Below, piece by piece: positions 57,565-64,000 of a stretch of 64,000 bases of DNA. The first letter of the stretch is position 1; each line of letters begins with the position of its first letter. A model generated the notes under the pieces. That model was not told the DNA's origin and searched no databases. It was given only the letters and a program-made list of their open reading frames with translations. Both the position numbers and the translations under genes were made by a program. This DNA is from Candidatus Cloacimonetes bacterium HGW-Cloacimonetes-3 (GTDB taxonomy: Bacteria > Cloacimonadota > Cloacimonadia > Cloacimonadales > Cloacimonadaceae), in contig PHBO01000006.1 of NCBI GenBank assembly GCA_002840645.1, positions 1-64,000 of the forward strand. The letters run 5' to 3'.

Positions 57565-58278
57565 ATGCAAAAGATACTCATTATGCTATGTCTGATAGCA
57601 AGCCTCGTAACGGGGGCTTGGGCTATCTCCATATATACTGTTCAATTCACTACCAATCCCGGTAGCGATGGTACTTATCCATCCAGTTTCGTTGGTAAAA
57701 ACGTTAGTCTGGAAGGGATTGTTACCGCCACAAACTATCGCGGAGGAGGATACTTTATTAGTGAAGCATTGAATGGGGCATGGCGCGGAATCCTGATACT
57801 GGATAGAAACCCCGGAATTAGAAAGGGTGACCGTGTGTATGTTAGCGGAACAGTTTCGGAAACTTTTGGCATGACTTGTCTGCAAGATATCAGCCAAACC
57901 CGTGTTTTAGAAAGCTCTGTCAGTTTGCCACGTCCGGTAGTATTAACCACCGGTCAGCTATCACAAGCCGATGAAGCCGAAGCCTACGAAGGTGTGTATG
58001 CCAAGCTTATGAATGCTACAGCCTACGGCTCTAAAGCTTTAAAAAACAAGCTGAATGTAACTGATGGATCAGGAACTTGCATGGTAACGGGAGGAAGCTT
58101 TGGAGACAAGGAATTGTTCAAATCCTCCGGTGGCGCATATTCTTCCATTTCCGGCATTGTTACGTATGGTTTCAGCGAATTCTCTCTAAGTCCCATTAGT
58201 TCCACGGATCTGGTTGGCAATCAGCCCACATCTATCCAAAGCCGTAGCTGGGGCAAGATCAAATCTATTTATAAGTAA
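57565..58278 (+). CDS. Exported OB-fold (YhcR-type) protein
   Basis: A 237-residue protein with a signal peptide (MQKILIMLCLIASLVTGAWA). The rest resembles the OB-fold module found before extracellular nucleases: VSLEGIVTATNYRGGGYFIS, GILILDRNPGIRKGDRVYVSG, YEGVYAKLMNA and SSISGIVTYGF. Two such folds may be packed in it. No nuclease domain is attached, so it may bind nucleic acid or only act as a structural module. It is followed 17 nt later by a small protein gene, probably in the same unit. Confidence 0.75.
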   Translation: MQKILIMLCLIASLVTGAWAISIYTVQFTTNPGSDGTYPSSFVGKNVSLEGIVTATNYRGGGYFISEALNGAWRGILILDRNPGIRKGDRVYVSGTVSETFGMTCLQDISQTRVLESSVSLPRPVVLTTGQLSQADEAEAYEGVYAKLMNATAYGSKALKNKLNVTDGSGTCMVTGGSFGDKELFKSSGGAYSSISGIVTYGFSEFSLSPISSTDLVGNQPTSIQSRSWGKIKSIYK

Positions 58279-58295
58279 CAAACGAGGTATAGACG

Positions 58296-58676
58296 ATGAA
58301 AAAGCTCTTTAAAGCATTACTGGTTGTTGGTGGAGCAGCTTTGGCTGCGAATTTCGGATTGAAAGCATACAAGAAGATTAATGGAACGGTTAAGCTATCC
58401 AAATCATTACCGGAATTCCTGAACAATGTGTACGGTGAAATGCCGGAAATGAATATCAACCGAACCTTGAACTCCCTTAACATCAGGATTGGCTTCTCTC
58501 AGGAAATACTGGATAAACATACTGACATCGAAAATACAGTGCAAGAATACATTGACGATTTCTATCCTGAGCTGTGCAAGAATTCCATTGAAATAAACGT
58601 CTCTCTGAAAGGCGAAGAAATGGAAGAAGATGCAGATGAATCCGAAGTAGCAGAAGATACAGAAGAGAAAGATTAA
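58296..58676 (+). CDS. Small protein with N-terminal membrane helix and acidic tail
   Basis: A 126-residue protein of unknown function. One hydrophobic helix lies near the N-terminus (LFKALLVVGGAALAANFGL). A mixed region with a possible alpha/beta fold follows, and the last 20 residues are strongly acidic (EEMEEDADESEVAEDTEE). The start has a GAGG-type site upstream. No family is recognised. A strong terminator follows. Confidence 0.75.
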   Translation: MKKLFKALLVVGGAALAANFGLKAYKKINGTVKLSKSLPEFLNNVYGEMPEMNINRTLNSLNIRIGFSQEILDKHTDIENTVQEYIDDFYPELCKNSIEINVSLKGEEMEEDADESEVAEDTEEKD

Positions 58677-58699
58677 ACCAAATATTAGATATTATCAGA

Positions 58700-58730
58700 A
58701 GAACCCGGTGGTTGCAAACTACCGGGTTCT
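58700..58730. terminator. Bidirectional terminator
   Basis: AGAACCCGGTGGT (58700-58712) pairs with ACTACCGGGTTCT (58718-58730) over 13 bp with one G-U pair and a TGCAA loop. TCTTATA follows, and it lies between convergent genes. Confidence 0.92.
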
Positions 58731-58752
58731 TCTTATATAGGAAAAAGAGCTG

Positions 58753-59034
58753 TTAATTCGAGGTAAGATTTGCAAGTCGGGAGCTTATATCCCGGGAGAA
58801 CTCAATATCAGATGCATCCGGGTTGCGGGTATCATACCAGACTTTGCATGGTGCTTGCCCGCACTCTCCACAGGAGTGAAGCTTTTTGTCCTTCACGCAC
58901 GCATAGATGGGGCATTCTTCTTTCCCATAAAACTCTGCCCAAGATACCTTGCCCTGTAGTGCTTCGCAACCTTTGCATTCTGCTTCGTAGGCACGGCAAT
59001 CGGTGGCACAGTTAACTCCGCAAACGCTAAGCAT
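58753..59034 (-). CDS. DUF3795 family Cys-rich protein
   Basis: A 93-residue protein with ten cysteines, including the family start MLSVCGVNCATDC and CKGCEA, CPIYACV and CGECGQAPC. The pattern suggests zinc or iron-sulfur binding. DUF3795 proteins are common in anaerobes and their function is not known. Last gene of the minus-strand unit, 8 nt after glmS. Confidence 0.85.
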   Translation of the reverse strand: MLSVCGVNCATDCRAYEAECKGCEALQGKVSWAEFYGKEECPIYACVKDKKLHSCGECGQAPCKVWYDTRNPDASDIEFSRDISSRLANLTSN

Positions 59035-59042
59035 TTCCTGTT

Positions 59043-60878
59043 TTACTCCACTGTAACACTTTTAGCGAGGTTGCGGGGCTGATCTACATCGAAGCCCTTT
59101 AAATCTGCTACATGGTATGCAAGCATTTGCAAAGGAATAACTGTGAGCAGGGGCTGAAGGTTGGTAAGCGTATCCGGGATGTAGATAATATGTTCGGATA
59201 TCTTTGCCAGTTCGGTGTCGCCTTCGGTGGCGATGGTTATAAGCCTTGCCTTGCGGGCACGAACTTCCTGCAAGTTGGAGTATATCTTTTCGTATAATGG
59301 GTCTTTGGTGGCTATGGCGACTACGGGCATATTCTCGTCTATAAGAGCTATAGGACCGTGTTTCATTTCTGCGGCAGGATATCCCTCTGCATGTATGTAG
59401 GAGATTTCTTTTAGTTTCAAAGCACCTTCCAGAGCCACAGGGAAATTCACCCCTCTGCCAAGATACAGGGCATTGGTGCAGTCCTTTATGCTATCGGCAA
59501 TTGTGCGGATAGAATCGTTGAGAGCAAGGATGCTTTCTATTTTTGCGGGGATTAGTTCGAGCTCCTTGATATACTCCATGCCCTGCACGGGGGAGAGGTG
59601 GTTCATGCGCCCCATCAGCACGGATAGTAAGACCATAATCGTCACTTGGGAAGTAAATGCTTTTGTGGAAGCCACTCCGATCTCGCTACCGGCATGGATG
59701 TATGTACCTCCATCGCTTTCTCGGGCTATGGTAGAGCCTACCACATTGGTAATACCAAGCACTCTCGCTCCTTTTGCATTGGCTTCGCGCATAGCTGCAA
59801 GAGTATCGGCGGTTTCACCGGATTGGCTGATTACGAAAACAAGTGTATCCTCCGGGATGATGGGATTTCGGTACCGGTATTCAGAAGCGTATTCTGCATG
59901 TACCGGAATGCGGGCAATATCTTCAATTATGTACTTGCCTATTAAAGCGGAGTGGAAGGATGTTCCACATGCTACAAGGTGAATCTGCTTAATCTTACGC
60001 AACTCAAAGTTTTCCAGGTTCAACCCGCCGAGACGAGCGGTGCCCAATTGATCGTTAATACGACCTCGGAAGCCATTGCCGATGGTGGTTGGCTGTTCGA
60101 ATATCTCTTTTAGCATGAAGTGCTTGAAGTCACCTTTTTCTATGGCGGAGATATCCCAATCCACAACAGAGATTTGGGGCTTAACGCTGTGTTTATCAAG
60201 TGTTGTGATTTCAAAGCCATCAGCACGGACAATGCACAGCTCGTTATCCTGTAGATAAATAACCCGTTTAGTATGGATAACAATGGCGCTTACATCACTG
60301 GCAATAAAGTGTTCTGTATCACTGATGCCGATAATGAGGGGACTACCCTTGCGCACGGCAATCAGCTTATCCGGCTCGTGCTTGGATATCACCACTAATC
60401 CGTAGGTGCCTTCCACTCTTTTCATTGCTTCACGTACCGCATCTTCCAGAGTGGGTTCGCTGGTAAGGAACTGCTCTATCAAGTGCGCAACCACCTCAGT
60501 ATCTGTTTCACTTACAAAGCTGTGTCCCAATTCCTTAAGCCTCTCTCGCAAGGGCTTGTAGTTCTCTATTATCCCATTATGAACAATGGCAATATCGCCG
60601 GTGCAATCTGTGTGGGGGTGGGCGTTTATCTCGGTGGGTTCGCCATGAGTAGCCCAACGTGTATGGGCTATTGCTATGTTCCCACTACATTTGTTAGGTT
60701 CCGGCAAGCTGCGTTCCAGTTCAATTATCTTACCCTGGCGTTTGTACACTTGTAGTACGTCGTCATGTATCAGAGCACAACCGGAGCTATCATAGCCACG
60801 GTATTCCAGCCTTTTAAGAGCTTCTACTACTATCGGGAGGGCATTTCTATGCCCAATATAACCAACTATTCCGCACAT
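59043..60878 (-). CDS. glmS: Glutamine--fructose-6-phosphate aminotransferase
   Basis: Makes glucosamine-6-phosphate for peptidoglycan and lipid A. The start at 60878 puts the catalytic Cys at position 2 (MCGIVGYIG) and follows AAGGAG. The glutaminase half has ALKRLEYRGYDSSG, AHTRWATHGEP and SETDTEVVAHL. Two SIS domains follow, with ACGTSFHSAL, ISQSGETADT and the C-terminal DVDQPRNLAKSVTVE. The 611-residue length is standard. No glmS ribozyme was seen; it is downstream of the permease gene and overlaps it by 13 nt. Confidence 0.97.
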   Translation of the reverse strand: MCGIVGYIGHRNALPIVVEALKRLEYRGYDSSGCALIHDDVLQVYKRQGKIIELERSLPEPNKCSGNIAIAHTRWATHGEPTEINAHPHTDCTGDIAIVHNGIIENYKPLRERLKELGHSFVSETDTEVVAHLIEQFLTSEPTLEDAVREAMKRVEGTYGLVVISKHEPDKLIAVRKGSPLIIGISDTEHFIASDVSAIVIHTKRVIYLQDNELCIVRADGFEITTLDKHSVKPQISVVDWDISAIEKGDFKHFMLKEIFEQPTTIGNGFRGRINDQLGTARLGGLNLENFELRKIKQIHLVACGTSFHSALIGKYIIEDIARIPVHAEYASEYRYRNPIIPEDTLVFVISQSGETADTLAAMREANAKGARVLGITNVVGSTIARESDGGTYIHAGSEIGVASTKAFTSQVTIMVLLSVLMGRMNHLSPVQGMEYIKELELIPAKIESILALNDSIRTIADSIKDCTNALYLGRGVNFPVALEGALKLKEISYIHAEGYPAAEMKHGPIALIDENMPVVAIATKDPLYEKIYSNLQEVRARKARLITIATEGDTELAKISEHIIYIPDTLTNLQPLLTVIPLQMLAYHVADLKGFDVDQPRNLAKSVTVE

Positions 60879-62878
60879 TCGGGTACTCCTTTTTCGGTAA
60901 CCTTGTGGAAGAGATATATAGCTCCGGTGAAAACTATTACGGCGGGAATTATCAGCCAATAGTGTAGTGAATCCTCACCGGAGATCAGGGGTTTTAACCA
61001 TGCAGAGCTGCCATAGGTAACTAAAACCAGAGCTAACCCGTTATTAATAGTATGAGACAGCATGCTGTTCACCAATGAACCTGAGCGCAGGGTTAAATAT
61101 CCTAATAGTAATCCCAGCAGAAACACCGGTACAAAACGGAACGGATCAAGGTGGAAGGCAGCGAAAAGCAAGGCTGAAAGCACAATTGCAACCTTAGTGC
61201 CATACTTCTCGAAGAAACGGATTATAAATCCACGGAAGAGGTATTCTTCGCAGATTCCCGGAGCAACTGCCATTACCAGAAATACCTTCCAAACAGATGC
61301 ATCCATCGTGAATAGCTTGGAGAGCATTTCCACATACTTGGGTGGGAAGGGGAAGATAATGTTTATCAATTGTGATATAACAGATACGATTATTGCTGCG
61401 GGTATGGCTATAAAGGGTATCAGCAGCAGTTCTGTCGCCTTGGGCATCTTTATACGTAAGATTTCTTTCTCTTTTAGCTTCAATAATCTGATAATCGCAT
61501 AGACAGGCAGCGCAATGATAAATACCTGAGTTTTAAGCAAGCCGGACATCAGGTCTTTTCCCTGCCAGTAGGTACCAAGATAATAAAGCGCGATCAATGC
61601 TAAAGAGAAATAAACCAAGCCATAGAAGGGATTGAAGAAGTTGTTCTTGTTTTTACCGACTGCCTTCAGGCTACCGCTGTCATCCTCGGAACGGAAAAGC
61701 ACCGATTCCGAAGTAAAGAGCTTTATCGTTGCCCAGATCGCCAAAACATCCAGCACCAAAGTGCTACCTATGGTTATCAGCAAGTGAGATAGAGCATATT
61801 CGTTAATCATCACCGCCTTAAACAGCAAAGCGATATTTATCACAGGTATTAATGCCATCAGGTTATTCATTTCCACCGCAGGCAAAAAGCTTACCATAGC
61901 CATCATCATGGCTACCCACAGAATTGGCTGCTCATAAGTTTTTGCTTCCTTCATATTGCGGCTGAAGGTGGAGATAGAAAGCAACAATGCGGCAAAGAAA
62001 GTTGCCAGCGGTATCATTGCCATCAGCAAGATAAGGATAGCACTTATAGGCATCTGCACACCGGACATTTCCGCAGCAGAATTGGCAAGCATGAACTTAA
62101 GTGAAAAGCTAATGCTGAAGAGGTTCACCACCACATTCACCATCGCCAGAGTAATAATCGTCAGGTATTTTCCAAATACCAGTTCTTGCCTGGCTGCGGA
62201 GGATACTAACAGGGTTTCCAGGGTGCGGCGTTCCTTTTCGCCAGCCACAAGGTCGGCAGCAACGGTTGAAGCACCGGACAGCAGCATGATGATCATAATA
62301 TAGGGAAGAAACATACCCAGCAGCATTCCCATCTTCTTCTGCGCAGTGGAGGTATCCCGCTCTCTAACGCTTATCAAATCAAGGAACTCAGGGTTGATGC
62401 CTGATGCTTGCAACTGCTGTTTCTGAAGCTTCTTTTCGCTTGCTTTGAATGAGTCGTAAAGCTTATCGAATACTATTCTGCTCCTGTCCTTGGATTTGTC
62501 GTATTGTACGTAAACCTTATAAAATTGAGTGCCATCAGCCCCAAGAGAATCACCTATACTAACAATAGCATGCACATCTTTATCTTCATACAGCTGGTTA
62601 GTGGTAGCAGTAAAGGGCACAAGATTATAGTTATCAATAGTTCCTATTTCCTCTGCTAACAGGCGGGAGACAGCATTACCCACACTATCGTTTATGGCAA
62701 TTGTTGCGCCTTGTTCTTCCATCACAGCAGTTTGCCGGGTCATAATGGAATTAAAACCTACAATCAGGAGGGGATATAGTAGTACAGGCAGTATCAGGGT
62801 GGCGAACAGAGTGCGTTTATCGCGTAATACTTCCAGCAGTTCTTTGCGGTAAACAACGCCTACTTTCTTAAAATTCAT
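60866..62878 (-). CDS. Fusion: NatB-type ABC permease + CPBP intramembrane protease
   Basis: A 670-residue inner-membrane protein. The first ~400 residues are an ABC-2/NatB permease: the N-terminal KELLEVLRDKRTLFATLILPVLLYP, a large extracytoplasmic loop and GEKERRTLETLL. The C-terminal part is a CPBP (Abi/CAAX-like) protease with E544-E545-x3-R549 (CEEYLFRG), H576 (FAAFH) and H609/N613 (HTINN), all kept. The start at 62878 has GGAGG upstream and overlaps natA by 11 nt. It would form an exporter with NatA. NatB-CPBP joins occur in several phyla. Confidence 0.9.
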   Translation of the reverse strand: MNFKKVGVVYRKELLEVLRDKRTLFATLILPVLLYPLLIVGFNSIMTRQTAVMEEQGATIAINDSVGNAVSRLLAEEIGTIDNYNLVPFTATTNQLYEDKDVHAIVSIGDSLGADGTQFYKVYVQYDKSKDRSRIVFDKLYDSFKASEKKLQKQQLQASGINPEFLDLISVRERDTSTAQKKMGMLLGMFLPYIMIIMLLSGASTVAADLVAGEKERRTLETLLVSSAARQELVFGKYLTIITLAMVNVVVNLFSISFSLKFMLANSAAEMSGVQMPISAILILLMAMIPLATFFAALLLSISTFSRNMKEAKTYEQPILWVAMMMAMVSFLPAVEMNNLMALIPVINIALLFKAVMINEYALSHLLITIGSTLVLDVLAIWATIKLFTSESVLFRSEDDSGSLKAVGKNKNNFFNPFYGLVYFSLALIALYYLGTYWQGKDLMSGLLKTQVFIIALPVYAIIRLLKLKEKEILRIKMPKATELLLIPFIAIPAAIIVSVISQLINIIFPFPPKYVEMLSKLFTMDASVWKVFLVMAVAPGICEEYLFRGFIIRFFEKYGTKVAIVLSALLFAAFHLDPFRFVPVFLLGLLLGYLTLRSGSLVNSMLSHTINNGLALVLVTYGSSAWLKPLISGEDSLHYWLIIPAVIVFTGAIYLFHKVTEKGVPECAE

Positions 62879-63635
62879 GAGCCAAGACCTCCGTTTCATC
62901 GGTAAACTTGTTAACATAATACACAAAGATATCGTCCAAATCTGTCTGCTCTGATACTATGCGCAATTCATCCAATGTTCCATTGGCAAGTATTTTTCCC
63001 TTATGAATCATCACGATGCGGTCTGCCAGCCTTTCTGCTTCACGCATAATGTGAGTAGAAAATAGTACACATTTACCCCGCTGCTTACATTCGCGGATAA
63101 AAGAAACAATGTTCCTTGCGGTTAGGATATCCAAGCCGGATGTAGGCTCATCAAATATCATCACAGGGGGATCGTGGATAATTGAGCGGACAATAGACAC
63201 TTTCTGCTTCATACCTGTGGACATAAACTCTATCTTCTTATCCAGAAAGTCGTGCATGTCCAGCATATCTGCCATTTCCTTGATGCGGGCATCTATCGTT
63301 TTTTCCGCAACGCCATAAAGCCTGCCGAAATAACGGATAAATTCGCTGCCTCGCAGGCGGTTATAAAGCCCGGTATCACCTGTTAAAAAGCCCAGATTCT
63401 CGCGGACATGCTGGGCGTTTTTCTGTATATCATAGCCTTGAATTTCAGCCGTACCTGAGCTGGGCTTAAAAATTGTGGAAAGGATGCGCATGGTGGTAGT
63501 TTTTCCTGCACCGTTCACACCCAGCAGGCAAACAATTTCAGAATCTTTGGCTTCAAAACAAATATCATCAACGGCACTGAATACCGTTCCGTCCTTTTTA
63601 GGAAACTCTTTACTAAGGTTCATCACTTTAATCAC
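62868..63635 (-). CDS. natA: ABC transporter ATPase, NatA type
   Basis: A 255-residue ABC ATPase: Walker A GVNGAGKTT, signature STGMKQK (the usual LSxGMKQ), Walker B MIFDEPTSGLD and the switch histidine in STHIMREAERLADR. Partner of the NatB-CPBP permease that overlaps its end. A GTG at 63635 with GGAGG 4 nt upstream is used; an ATG at 63623 is less likely. The related Bacillus NatAB exports sodium, but the substrate here is unknown. Confidence 0.93.
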   Translation of the reverse strand: MIKVMNLSKEFPKKDGTVFSAVDDICFEAKDSEIVCLLGVNGAGKTTTMRILSTIFKPSSGTAEIQGYDIQKNAQHVRENLGFLTGDTGLYNRLRGSEFIRYFGRLYGVAEKTIDARIKEMADMLDMHDFLDKKIEFMSTGMKQKVSIVRSIIHDPPVMIFDEPTSGLDILTARNIVSFIRECKQRGKCVLFSTHIMREAERLADRIVMIHKGKILANGTLDELRIVSEQTDLDDIFVYYVNKFTDETEVLAHEF

Positions 63636-63670
63636 ATAACCTCCATCAACACTTTTCTATTTCAAAATGG

Positions 63671-63699
63671 CATTTTCTGAATAGCCTCTTTTTTGTCGA
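63671..63699 (-). promoter_or_regulatory. Promoter of natA operon
   Basis: On the minus strand TCGACA (one change from TTGACA) with AAAATG (A at 18, TG at 22-23), 64 nt before the GTG start. Confidence 0.4.
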
Positions 63700-63730
63700 G
63701 TTTTTATTTCATTCCTGCTTGCCAATCCAT

Positions 63731-63779
63731 ATCATTGCCCACTCATTGCCCTCTTTGTGGGCAATGAGTGGGCAATGAT
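63731..63779. repeat. Palindromic repeat family B, copy 3
   Basis: A perfect 21-bp inverted repeat (63731-63751 and 63759-63779) around the loop TCTTTGT. Each arm is built from 11-bp ATTGCCCACTC-type units. Confidence 0.93.
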
Positions 63780-63843
63780 AGGGCTATACCTGCAAGCTTG
63801 CTTTTCCTTTAAACAGCTTTAAATTGTTTAATGACCCTGTTTC

Positions 63844-63861
63844 TTAAAGCTTCGGCTTTAA
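63844..63861 (+). terminator. UUCG hairpin with T-tract
   Basis: TTAAAGC-TTCG-GCTTTAA followed by TTTTG has terminator form, but no plus-strand gene precedes it. It may end read-through or act in the cupin leader. Confidence 0.4.
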
Positions 63862-63934
63862 TTTTGCAATACTAAAGCAATAATCAAGATGATAGGGTCG
63901 AAGTAAAATTAATACTTCCCGATAGGAGGAATAA

Positions 63935-64000
63935 ATGAAAGTAGTCCATTTCGATCAGGTAGAACTTGAGCCAGTTTATGCCGAAGGTGCCGAGGGTGCC
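63935..64000 (+). CDS. Cupin-domain protein (5' part only)
   Basis: Only 22 codons are in the window. The N-terminus MKVVHFDQVELEPVYAEGAE resembles small single-domain cupins, which open with a similar M-K-V-V-x-x-x-x-V-E-x-x-P-V-x-x-E-G-A pattern. TAGGAGGA lies 7 nt before the ATG, an excellent ribosome-binding site. The metal-binding histidines would lie outside the window, so the assignment rests on the start alone. Confidence 0.5.
   Translation, partial: MKVVHFDQVELEPVYAEGAEGA

Noticed and set aside
59043-60878. glmS ribozyme or riboswitch
   Set aside because: The glmS start overlaps the upstream permease gene, leaving no leader to hold one.
60879-60959. Upstream start for glmS
   Set aside because: The catalytic Cys must follow the initiator Met, and the AAGGAG site fits the 60878 start.

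Overview
The window looks like a chromosomal segment of a Gram-negative, anaerobic, amino-acid- and sugar-using bacterium of the FCB group. Candidatus Cloacimonadota or a close relative is my best guess from gene content and style; this was not tested by any search. Supporting signs are a C-terminal Por/T9SS-type sorting domain on a secreted protein, several predicted outer-membrane barrels, indolepyruvate:ferredoxin oxidoreductase (iorAB), a SatP-type acetate transporter beside acetyl-CoA synthetase, moderate GC, and promoters with TTGAC upstream and an ANNNTG element in place of a normal -10. Most of the window is core genome; no phage, IS transposase or CRISPR array was seen.

Layout. 1-13.7 kb: thioredoxin and a lipid A-type acyltransferase, then a run of five genes led by a 1,840-residue hybrid Ser/Thr kinase-histidine kinase, followed by a TPR lipoprotein-like secreted protein, an outer-membrane barrel, a membrane protein and a divergent polysaccharide deacetylase. 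13.8-17.1 kb: uppP-holA-malQ. 17.3-19.5 kb: iorAB. 19.7-28.2 kb: secreted CapA-like protein, an ORF running into tRNA-Thr(CGU), asnB, an LEA-type lipoprotein and a barrel protein with Ca-binding Asp repeats. 28.5-33.6 kb: uvrA and a GH13 maltodextrin hydrolase. 33.6-36.6 kb (minus): nadE, a Cys-rich TPR protein, ribD. 37.1-45.3 kb: dnaN-recF-UMF1 transporter-potD-aspS and a natural PurN-MtaB fusion. 45.7-49.6 kb: satP facing a minus-strand acs-acp-kbl operon. 49.9-57.2 kb: EnvC-like factor, YrdC-LMW phosphatase fusion, purL, LiaF-like protein, PlpD-like patatin-barrel. 57.6-64 kb: two small secreted or membrane proteins, then minus-strand natA-natB/CPBP-glmS-DUF3795 and the start of a cupin gene.

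The most unusual points are these. (1) PurN is fused to MtaB, and separately a YrdC-phosphatase fusion overlaps purL, so purine synthesis is twice tied to t6A tRNA modification. (2) The acs-acp-kbl operon has an acyl carrier protein between an AMP-forming acyl ligase and an alpha-oxoamine synthase. (3) The giant kinase has an AAA-type module with both Walker motifs eroded. (4) Three families of intergenic palindromes differ in sequence but share one design: 11-bp units iterated head to tail, then inverted. (5) Twelve gene starts share a promoter pattern TTGACW-N16-18-ANNNTG.

Genes work together mainly in envelope building (uppP, glmS, acyltransferase, EnvC-like, PlpD-like), information processing (holA, dnaN, recF, uvrA, aspS), sugar-polymer use (malQ, GH13) and amino-acid or acetate metabolism (iorAB, kbl, acs, satP, asnB).
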